Assembly: GCA_026990045.1 (NCBI GenBank)
Contig: JALSIK010000344.1
Span: 1 to 11,653 of the forward strand
DNA from: Chromatiales bacterium
GTDB lineage: Bacteria; Pseudomonadota; Gammaproteobacteria; CAMYNG01
Reading direction: 5' to 3'
DNA: 11,653 nt
Shown here: in pieces, positions 5,861 through 11,653 of the stretch
How the letters are laid out: every line of letters starts with the position of its first letter
How positions within the stretch are numbered: position 1 is the stretch's first letter
Translations under genes and position numbers: made by a program
The notes under the pieces: model-generated
The model's input: the letters and a program-made list of their open reading frames with translations, nothing else
What the model was told of the DNA's origin: nothing
Databases searched by the model: none

Positions 5861-6820
5861 TCAGAACTTCAGCTCGTAGCGGCTGTACCGGGGATGGCGG
5901 AAGGTCTCGGCGATGGCCTCGGCGAACGGTGTGGCCTCCACCCCGAAGATCTCCCACCACGGAATCAGCTCGAACTCGTCGCCCGCCACCAGGGCCTCGA
6001 GCTGGTCGGTGGTGAACGGCGGGTCGCGGTCGAACCGCGCCCACAGCCACAGCAGGAACCAGAACAGCCCGTAGGGGATGCGCACGATGGCGGTCCGCGC
6101 CCCGGTGGCGCGGCGGATGGCGCGGATGATGTCGATGTAGTCGATGCGCTCGCGGCCGGTGATGTTGAAGGTCTGCCCGGAGGGAAAACGCTCGATGCAG
6201 GAGACGATGATGGCGCAGAAGTCCTTGACGTACAGCGGCTGGCGCATGTAGCGCCCGTGGCCGGGGATGGGAAACACGGGCACGCGCTTCATGAAGCGCG
6301 ACAGCCAGCCCAGGTGCTTGCGGTCGAACCAGCCGAACATGAGAGTGGGACGCAGGATGCAGTAGTCCAGCCCGCTGTCGCGCACCATGGCCTCCTGCTG
6401 CTTCTTGGTCTCGGTGTAGTCGTCCTCGGCCACCGATTCCACCACCGAGGAGCTCACGTGCACCACCCGCGTAATGCCGTGGTCCCGCGCCACCGCCAGC
6501 ATGCGGCGCGTGGCCTCGATGTTGTTGGCGATGAAGGGCCCGCTGTCCCTGGCCCCGATCTGGGCCTGGAGCATCACCAGCACGTCGGCCCCGGCACAGT
6601 GCCGCTCCCACGCGCCGGGCCGGGAGATGTCCGCCTCCACCACCTGGATGCCGGGATGCAGCTCGCGCAGCAGCGCCGTGTTGGCCGGGTGCTTGTCGAT
6701 GGCGACGATGTCGTTCCACCCGCGTGCCTCGAGCTGGATGATGAGGTTCTGTCCCACCAGCCCCGCCGCGCCGGGAATGACGATGCGCGGCGGAGCGGAC
6801 TGCGAAGACGGCTCGCTCAC
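5861..6820 (-). CDS. NAD-dependent epimerase/dehydratase (extended SDR)
   Basis: This 319-residue extended short-chain dehydrogenase/reductase has the nucleotide-binding motif GAAGLVG at residues 17-23, a VSSS stretch at 122-125 supplying the catalytic serine, and YTETK with Tyr135 and Lys139 as the YxxxK pair. Near the C-terminus is a strongly hydrophobic stretch (GLFWFLLWLWARF) that could lie on or in the membrane. Its substrate cannot be told from sequence; sugar nucleotides and lipid-linked sugars are both possible. The GTG at 6820 is chosen over longer starts because a perfect AGGAGG lies 4 bp before it, while longer versions would overlap the dprE2 coding region. It follows dprE2 by 8 bp and precedes the flavin oxidoreductase by 10 bp, so the two probably act in one pathway. 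Confidence 0.85.
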   Translation of the reverse strand: MSEPSSQSAPPRIVIPGAAGLVGQNLIIQLEARGWNDIVAIDKHPANTALLRELHPGIQVVEADISRPGAWERHCAGADVLVMLQAQIGARDSGPFIANNIEATRRMLAVARDHGITRVVHVSSSVVESVAEDDYTETKKQQEAMVRDSGLDYCILRPTLMFGWFDRKHLGWLSRFMKRVPVFPIPGHGRYMRQPLYVKDFCAIIVSCIERFPSGQTFNITGRERIDYIDIIRAIRRATGARTAIVRIPYGLFWFLLWLWARFDRDPPFTTDQLEALVAGDEFELIPWWEIFGVEATPFAEAIAETFRHPRYSRYELKF

Positions 6821-6824
6821 GGGT

Positions 6825-6830
6825 CCTCCT
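6825..6830 (-). promoter_or_regulatory. Shine-Dalgarno site that fixes the epimerase start
   Basis: The minus strand reads AGGAGG followed by ACCC and then GTG. The site overlaps the stop codon of dprE2 (TAG at 6829-6831). It is the strongest ribosome binding site in the operon and supports the GTG at 6818-6820 over upstream in-frame starts. Confidence 0.7.
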
Positions 6831-7569
6831 ACAGCTTCATGCGCTTGAACACCGGCTCCGGGATCAGCCGGATCACCAGCATGATCCAGCGCCAGAACCA
6901 GGGCACGTACACCACGTCGGGGCCGCCCAGCAGGGCGCGGTGGATGGCCCGTCCCACCCGCTCCGGCGAGGCCCACAGGGGGCCCTTGGGAAAGGCCGCG
7001 GTCATGGGGGTGTCCACGAAGCCCGGCTTGATGGTGACCACCCGCACCCCGTGGCGGTGGAGGCGGTTGCGCAGGCCCTGCAGGAACACGCTGAGCGCCC
7101 CCTTGGCGGTGCCGTAGACGTAGTTGCTCTGCCGCCCGCGGTCACCCGCCACTGAGGAGATGGCGGCCAGGGTGCCGTGGCCCTGGGCCGCGAAGCGGTT
7201 GGCGGCGTCGGTGAGCAGGGCGATGACGGCCCCGGCGTTGACGTGGAGCTGGCGCAGGGTCTCGTCCACGTCGGCCTCGCAGCGGCGCTGGTCGGGCAGC
7301 GTGCCCCAGGCCACCAGCAGGATGTCCACCCCGCCCAGCGCGTCCCAGGCCGCATCCAGCAGGGCCCGGTGGCGTTCCACCTGGTCCAGGGGCGCGGCGG
7401 CATGGTGGACCGCGGCCGCGCCGCGGATGCCGAGATCGCGGGCCACCGCCTCCAGCCGCTCGCCGTTGCGCGCCAGCAGGTAGAGCCGGTCGCCGGCGGC
7501 GGCGAAGCGGCGCGCCACCTGCTCGGCGATGGCCGAGGTGGCGCCGAGGATGACCACCCGCCGGCTCAC
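6829..7569 (-). CDS. dprE2: Decaprenylphosphoryl-2-keto-ribose reductase-like SDR
   Basis: This 246-residue classical short-chain dehydrogenase has the cofactor motif GATSAIA at residues 9-15, Asn111, ISSVAG with Ser138/139, and Tyr152-Gly-Thr-Ala-Lys156 as the catalytic pair. Mycobacterial DprE2 (254 residues) uses NADH to reduce the 2-keto intermediate left by DprE1, completing ribose-to-arabinose epimerisation on the lipid carrier. Placement directly after dprE1 is what makes this specific call secure; sequence alone would give only SDR. The GTG at 7569 overlaps the dprE1 stop (GTGA at 7566-7569). The C-terminus has a hydrophobic stretch WFWRWIMLVIRLIPEP, also suited to a membrane-associated lipid substrate. 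Confidence 0.87.
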   Translation of the reverse strand: MSRRVVILGATSAIAEQVARRFAAAGDRLYLLARNGERLEAVARDLGIRGAAAVHHAAAPLDQVERHRALLDAAWDALGGVDILLVAWGTLPDQRRCEADVDETLRQLHVNAGAVIALLTDAANRFAAQGHGTLAAISSVAGDRGRQSNYVYGTAKGALSVFLQGLRNRLHRHGVRVVTIKPGFVDTPMTAAFPKGPLWASPERVGRAIHRALLGGPDVVYVPWFWRWIMLVIRLIPEPVFKRMKL

Positions 7570-8873
7570 GCCGCGACCTCCGTCACCCGGCGCCAGAACC
7601 CGGAGGAGAAGGCGGGGTCGGCCAGCGCCGCCAGCTCCCGCCAGCGGGGAAAGAAGGCCTGGAACGCCGCGGGCGACATGAGCGCGTCCTTGGCCGGGTA
7701 CAGGGCCCCGCCCGCCTCGCGCACCCGGTCCTCGAACCCGCGCAGCAGGGCGCGGGTGCGCTCGCCCCGGTTGGGAAAGTCCAGCGCCAGGGTCACCCCC
7801 GGGCGCGGGAAGGACAGCAGCCCCGGCGAGGGCACGTCGCCGAAGACCTTGAGCACCGACAGGAAGGACCCCTGCCCCGCCGCCGCGGCCCGTTCCAGGA
7901 TCCCCCCCAGCACCGCCACCGCCGCGTCCTCCGGCACCACGCACTGGAACTGGAAGAACCCGCGGCGGCCGTAGAGCCGGTTCCAGTGGCGGATCCCGTC
8001 CAGGGGGTAGAAGAACGGCAGGTAGTGCACCCGCCGCCGGCGCCGGGCCGCCTGGCGGCGATGGTAAAGCGCATTGAACAGCCGCACCGCCGCCGGACCC
8101 AGCAGCCAGCCCGGCGTGCCGGGGGGCACCGCCAGGCGGGTGCCGGCGCGGGGGGCGGGCGCCTCCCCCTCCACGTGGTTGCCGCGGAAGAAGACCCCGC
8201 GCCCGGCGCGCGGCCCCCGGCCGAGGGCATCGATCCAGGCCACCGTGTACTCCCACCGGCCGTCGGACTCGCGCGACAGGGCCAGGAACTCGTCGAGGGA
8301 GGCGAAGGGCACCGCCTCCACCTCCACCGCCGGGCCCGGCACGGCCTTGAGCTGCAGCTCCACCCAGGTGACGAGGCCGGTGAGCCCCAGCCCGCCCACG
8401 GTGGCCCGGAACAGGTCCGGGTTGTCCTCCGCCGAGCAGGTGAGCGCCCCGCGGTCCGAGCGCAGCAGGCCCAGGGCGCGCACGTGGCGGCCGAAGGTGC
8501 CGGCCCGGTGGTGGTTCTTGCCGTGGACGTCGTTGGCCACGGCCCCGGCCACGGTGACGAAGCGGGTCCCCGGCGTCACCGGCAGGAACCATCCGTCGGG
8601 CACCACCCGTTCCAGGATCGCCGCCAGCGACACCCCCGCCTCCACCCGCAGCCGGCCGCGCTCCGGGTCGTAGTCGAGGAAGCGGTCGAGCCCGGCGCAG
8701 TCCAGCAGCACGCCGCCGTCGTTGAGGCACACGTCGCCGTAGCTGCGCCCCAGCCCCCGCCCCAGCAGCGGGCGCCCCTCCGGTTCCAGCGCCGCGGGCG
8801 TCCAGCGCAGGGGCCGCACCTGCTGGTCGCGGGCGCAGAGGCGGCCCCAGGAGCAGTACCCGGCGTCCTTCAC
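7566..8873 (-). CDS. dprE1: Decaprenylphosphoryl-beta-D-ribose oxidase-like FAD enzyme
   Basis: This 435-residue FAD-linked oxidase of the vanillyl-alcohol-oxidase fold oxidises the C2 hydroxyl of polyprenyl-phosphoryl-ribose. Matches to mycobacterial DprE1 (461 residues) are GRGLGRSYGD (38-47), VHGKNHH (116-122) then AGTFGRHV, FFQFQ (two substrate-side glutamines), LDFP, and YPAKD with Lys395 matching Lys418. The residue before LDFP is Ala363, where M. tuberculosis has Cys387, the covalent target of benzothiazinones. The GTG at 8873 is preferred: it overlaps the UbiA stop (GTGA at 8870-8873), and the longer open frame upstream is the UbiA gene read out of frame. Its ribosome binding site is weak, which fits translational coupling. 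Polyprenol length is not known here, so the name follows the mycobacterial enzyme. Confidence 0.9.
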   Translation of the reverse strand: MKDAGYCSWGRLCARDQQVRPLRWTPAALEPEGRPLLGRGLGRSYGDVCLNDGGVLLDCAGLDRFLDYDPERGRLRVEAGVSLAAILERVVPDGWFLPVTPGTRFVTVAGAVANDVHGKNHHRAGTFGRHVRALGLLRSDRGALTCSAEDNPDLFRATVGGLGLTGLVTWVELQLKAVPGPAVEVEAVPFASLDEFLALSRESDGRWEYTVAWIDALGRGPRAGRGVFFRGNHVEGEAPAPRAGTRLAVPPGTPGWLLGPAAVRLFNALYHRRQAARRRRRVHYLPFFYPLDGIRHWNRLYGRRGFFQFQCVVPEDAAVAVLGGILERAAAAGQGSFLSVLKVFGDVPSPGLLSFPRPGVTLALDFPNRGERTRALLRGFEDRVREAGGALYPAKDALMSPAAFQAFFPRWRELAALADPAFSSGFWRRVTEVAA

Positions 8874-9754
8874 AGGGCCAGCCACAGTCCCGCCGCGCTC
8901 ACCAGGGCCACCCCGTAGCTGTAGGGGTCCTTGACCGCGTACCACACCGGGTCCTCGTTCATCTCGCCGCGGTGGGTCACCAGCCACACCCGCGACAACC
9001 AGAACAGGATGGCGGGGCAGATCACCCACAGCCAGCCCGGGGCGCGGTAGAGCATGCTCACCCGCGGGTCGTTGATGTACAGCGCCATCACCAGCACCGC
9101 GATGTAACCGCTGGCCACCCCCATCACCGACAGCGACGGGAGGTCCCCGGTGACGTAACCGCGCCCCGCGGCCCGGGTGCGGTTGCGCTGCTGCAGGTTG
9201 TGCAGCTCCGAGTAGCGCTTGACCATGGCGAGGCTGAAAAAGAGAAAGATGGAGAACGCCAGCAGCCAGAAGGACACCGGCACGGTGATGGCCATGGCCC
9301 CGGCCACGATGCGCGTGGTGTAGAGCGCGGCCAGCAGCACCACGTCCACCAGCACCACCGACTTGAGCCAGAACGAGTACAGGGTGGCGAGGACCACGTA
9401 GCCGCCCAGGGCGAGGCTGAAGCGGGCCGGCAGCCACGCCGCCAGCGCCGCGGCCCCGGCCAGCAGGGCCGGGGCCATGATCCAGCCCGCCTGCACCGGC
9501 AGCGCGCCGCTGGCGAAAGGGCGGTGGCGCTTGCGGGGATGGGCCCGGTCGGCCTCCAGGTCGTGGATGTCGTTGGCCACGTAGATGCTGGAGGCCGCGA
9601 GACCGAAGGCCACGAAGGCCAGCGCCGCCTGCCACAGGGCCGCGGGGTCGTTCCAGCGGTGGGCCAGGATCAGGGGCACCAGGACCAGGACGTTCTTGGC
9701 CCACTGGTGCACGCGCAACGCGCGCCAGGCATGGTAGAGCTGTACCACCGGCAT
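8870..9754 (-). CDS. ubiA: UbiA-family phosphoribosyl-polyprenyl-phosphate synthase (Rv3806c-like)
   Basis: This 294-residue inner-membrane prenyltransferase-fold protein has about eight hydrophobic helices. The first catalytic motif is NDIHDLEADRAHP (residues 61-73) followed by KRHRP (75-79), close to the form in mycobacterial Rv3806c; the second motif region contains AMVKRYSELHNL. In mycobacteria the enzyme (302 residues) moves 5-phosphoribose from PRPP to decaprenyl phosphate, the committed step to lipid-linked D-arabinose. The following dprE1 and dprE2 genes support this role over ubiquinone or haem synthesis. No phosphatase domain is fused to it. The ATG at 9754 is 6 bp after the manC stop, with GAGGGG overlapping that stop as ribosome binding site. 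The symbol is a family label. Confidence 0.88.
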   Translation of the reverse strand: MPVVQLYHAWRALRVHQWAKNVLVLVPLILAHRWNDPAALWQAALAFVAFGLAASSIYVANDIHDLEADRAHPRKRHRPFASGALPVQAGWIMAPALLAGAAALAAWLPARFSLALGGYVVLATLYSFWLKSVVLVDVVLLAALYTTRIVAGAMAITVPVSFWLLAFSIFLFFSLAMVKRYSELHNLQQRNRTRAAGRGYVTGDLPSLSVMGVASGYIAVLVMALYINDPRVSMLYRAPGWLWVICPAILFWLSRVWLVTHRGEMNEDPVWYAVKDPYSYGVALVSAAGLWLAL

Positions 9755-9760
9755 GTCCCC

Positions 9761-11209
9761 TCAACGGCCGTAGTGATCCTCGAAGCGCACGATGTCGTCC
9801 TCGCCCAGGTAGGAGCCGGACTGGACCTCGATCATCTCCAGCGGGAACTTGCCCGGGTTCTCCAGCCGGTGCTTGACCCCCACCGGGATGTACGTGGACT
9901 CGTTTTCGGTCACGAGAAAGATTTCTTCACCCCGCGTGACCCGCGCCGTGCCCTTCACCACCACCCAGTGCTCGGCCCGGTGGTGATGCATCTGCAGGGA
10001 CAAGGCCGCGCCGGGATTGACCGTGATGCGCTTGACCTGGTAGCGGTGGCCCACGTCGATGGTCTCGTAGGTGCCCCAGGGCCGGTGCACCCGGCGATGG
10101 GTGACCGCCTCGTCGCGCCCCGCCGCGCGCAGCCGCTCCACCACGGCCTTGACCTCCTGCACCCGCGACTTGTCCGCCACCAGCACCGCGTCCGGGGTCT
10201 CCACCACCACCAGGTCATCCACGCCCACCGCCGCCACCAGCCGGCCGTTGCCGGCGACGAAGGTGTTGCGGCTGTCCTCGATGAGCACGTCGCCCACCAC
10301 CACGTTGCCGTGGTCGTCCTTCTCGCGCACCTCCCACAGGGCCGACCAGGCGCCCACGTCGGACCAGCCCGCGGCCAGGGGCACCACCGCCGCGCGCGGG
10401 CCGCCGTCGCCGGCCGCGGCCTTTTCCATCACCGCGTAGTCGATGGAGTCGGCGGGACAGGCGGTGAAGGCCCCGGCCTCCAGGCGCAGGAAGTCGCGAT
10501 CGCTGGCCGCCCCTTCGCAGGCCGCCCGGCAGGCGGCATGGATGTCGGGCCGGTGGCGGGCGATGGCCTCAAGCCACAGCCCCACCGGCATGAGGAACAT
10601 GCCGCTGTTCCAGAAGTACTCGCCGGAGTCCACGTACTCCCGGGCCTGCGCGGCGTCGGGCTTCTCCACGAACCGGGCCACCCGGAAGGCCGCCTCCCCC
10701 AGGGCCTCGCCCCGGCGGATGTAGCCGTAGCCGGTCTCGGCCCGCTCCGGCACCACGCCGAAGGTCACCAGCTCCCCCGCCGCGGCCAGCCCGCAGGCGC
10801 GGGCCGCCGCCCGGTGGAAGGCCGCGGTATCGGCGACCACGTGGTCCGCCGGCATCACCAGCATGAGGGCCCCGGCCTCGCCCGCCGCCGCCAGGTGCAG
10901 GGCCGCGGCGGTGAGGGCCGGGGCGGTGTTGCGCCCCGCCGGCTCCAGCAGGATGCGCGCCGGCGCCCGCTCCACCTGGCGCAACTGCTCGGCCACCAGG
11001 AAGCGGTGGGCCTCGTTGCACACCACCAGGGGCGGCGCCACCCCGCCGGGATGGTCCAGCCCGTCCAGGCGCAGGGCCGTCTGCTGGAGCAGGGTCTGCT
11101 CGCCGGCCAGGGGCAGGAACTGCTTGGGGTACAGCTCCCGCGACAGGGGCCACAGGCGGGTGCCGGCGCCGCCGCACAGGATCACGGGATGCAGGCGCGG
11201 GCCGCCCAT
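9761..11209 (-). CDS. manC: Bifunctional mannose-1-phosphate guanylyltransferase / mannose-6-phosphate isomerase
   Basis: This 482-residue type II PMI-GMP enzyme makes GDP-mannose. The N-terminal nucleotidyltransferase domain starts at VILCGGAGTRLWPLSR (residues 9-24) with PKQFLPL just after, MPADHVV in the middle and FVEKPD further on. The C-terminal cupin isomerase domain shows RPWGTYE, then QMHHHRAEHW (about 406-415), which carries the metal-binding histidines, and VGVKHRLEN. Length is typical of ManC/AlgA/XanB. GDP-mannose feeds O-antigen, exopolysaccharide or GDP-deoxysugar synthesis. It lies 6 bp after the dehydratase gene and 6 bp before the UbiA gene, so it is co-transcribed with the arabinose genes although GDP-mannose is not itself part of that pathway. 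Confidence 0.96.
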   Translation of the reverse strand: MGGPRLHPVILCGGAGTRLWPLSRELYPKQFLPLAGEQTLLQQTALRLDGLDHPGGVAPPLVVCNEAHRFLVAEQLRQVERAPARILLEPAGRNTAPALTAAALHLAAAGEAGALMLVMPADHVVADTAAFHRAAARACGLAAAGELVTFGVVPERAETGYGYIRRGEALGEAAFRVARFVEKPDAAQAREYVDSGEYFWNSGMFLMPVGLWLEAIARHRPDIHAACRAACEGAASDRDFLRLEAGAFTACPADSIDYAVMEKAAAGDGGPRAAVVPLAAGWSDVGAWSALWEVREKDDHGNVVVGDVLIEDSRNTFVAGNGRLVAAVGVDDLVVVETPDAVLVADKSRVQEVKAVVERLRAAGRDEAVTHRRVHRPWGTYETIDVGHRYQVKRITVNPGAALSLQMHHHRAEHWVVVKGTARVTRGEEIFLVTENESTYIPVGVKHRLENPGKFPLEMIEVQSGSYLGEDDIVRFEDHYGR

Positions 11210-11215
11210 CCGGCC

Positions 11216-11653
11216 TCAGCCCCCGTTGCCCGCCGCCGGCACCGCCGCCGCGGCGCCGCCGTCATCCCGGGCCGCGGTGCGCGCCAGGTACCAGTCCACG
11301 GTGGGCGCCAGGCCCTCCGCCAGGGTCACCCCCGGGGTCCAGCCCAGCTCGCCGCGGGCGCGGCCGGAGTCCAGGGCATAGCGGAAATCGTGGCCGGGCC
11401 GGTCGGCGGTGAACGCGATGAGATCCTCGTGGGGCGCCCCCCGGGGCCGGCGCTGGTCCAGCAGGCGGCAGATGCGCCGCACCAGCTCCAGGTTGGCCAG
11501 CTCGTCGGGCCCGCCCAGGTTGTAGCGGCGCCCGGGCACCCCGCGCTCCGCCGCCCGCAGCAGGCCCGCCACGTGGTCGTCCACGTGGAGCCACTGGCGC
11601 ACCTGGGTCCCGTCGCCGTAGAGGGGCACCTCCCGCCCCGCGGCCAGGCGGGT
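11216..11653 (-). CDS. rfbB: dTDP-glucose 4,6-dehydratase, C-terminal part (5' end outside window)
   Basis: This is the last 145 residues of an extended SDR sugar-nucleotide dehydratase. Diagnostic stretches are VPLYGDGTQVRQWLHVDDH, YNLGGPDE, and ADRPGHDFRYALD followed by ELGWTPG and VDWYL, all in the order of RmlB/RfbB. The enzyme turns dTDP-glucose into dTDP-4-keto-6-deoxyglucose, first step to dTDP-rhamnose and related sugars. The N-terminal Rossmann motif and catalytic YxxxK lie beyond the window edge. The C-terminal tail is rich in alanine and glycine (DDGGAAAAVPAAGNGG), longer than usual and probably disordered. The gene ends 6 bp before manC, which puts it in the same operon; the operon promoter is therefore outside this window. 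Confidence 0.93.
   Translation of the reverse strand, partial: TRLAAGREVPLYGDGTQVRQWLHVDDHVAGLLRAAERGVPGRRYNLGGPDELANLELVRRICRLLDQRRPRGAPHEDLIAFTADRPGHDFRYALDSGRARGELGWTPGVTLAEGLAPTVDWYLARTAARDDGGAAAAVPAAGNGG

Noticed and set aside
4852..6015. 387-codon plus-strand frame opposite the flavin oxidoreductase
   Set aside because: No domain or ribosome binding site; reverse-complement shadow of a gene with clear FAD motifs.
8874..9764. Upstream extension of the dprE1 frame
   Set aside because: This part is the UbiA gene read out of frame; the product is Arg/Gly/Pro-rich with no motif, whereas GTG at 8873 fits the family N-terminus and overlaps the UbiA stop.

Overview
The window is a G+C-rich stretch of bacterial chromosome. 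Third codon positions are overwhelmingly G or C, the UvrB and GalU proteins are typically gammaproteobacterial, and the tRNA carries an encoded CCA. A gammaproteobacterium, perhaps of the Chromatiales/Ectothiorhodospiraceae type, is the best guess from sequence alone. No transposase, integrase, phage gene or CRISPR array was seen.

Left part (1-2760), housekeeping genes: the 5' part of uvrB (minus strand) diverges from a class I aspartate aminotransferase gene (plus strand). A 190-bp non-coding gap follows. It holds a perfect 10-bp inverted repeat, a third similar half-site and a terminator-like hairpin. An orphan FimT/GspH minor pilin comes next, then a tRNA-Asn(GTT) whose candidate promoter overlaps the pilin stop codon, then a terminator.

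Middle (2760-3166), non-coding: this spacer holds two 30-bp REP-like hairpin units in opposite orientation. Their inner stems differ but keep pairing. It also holds a short imperfect direct repeat and an unrelated 10-bp palindrome. Downstream is galU (minus strand) with its own terminator and a perfect TATAAT -10 box.

Right part (4145-11653), envelope-sugar operon: eight tightly packed genes run on the minus strand. In transcription order they are rfbB (partial), manC, a UbiA-type phosphoribosyl-polyprenol synthase, dprE1, dprE2, an NAD-dependent epimerase/dehydratase, a flavin oxidoreductase and gtrA. Gaps are at most 10 bp and three junctions overlap by 4 bp. The UbiA, DprE1, DprE2 and GtrA set matches the mycobacterial pathway for decaprenyl-phosphoryl-D-arabinofuranose (Rv3806c, Rv3790, Rv3791, Rv3789). 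A homologous pathway is known in Pseudomonas aeruginosa strains that put D-arabinofuranose on type IV pilin. The window therefore very probably encodes lipid-linked D-arabinose synthesis in a Gram-negative bacterium, beside GDP-mannose, dTDP-sugar and UDP-glucose supply.

The most interesting points are the two uncharacterised redox/epimerase genes spliced between dprE2 and gtrA, the absence from the window of the phosphatase step and of any arabinosyltransferase, an alanine at the position matching the benzothiazinone-target cysteine of mycobacterial DprE1, and the structured repeats on either side of the pilin and tRNA genes.
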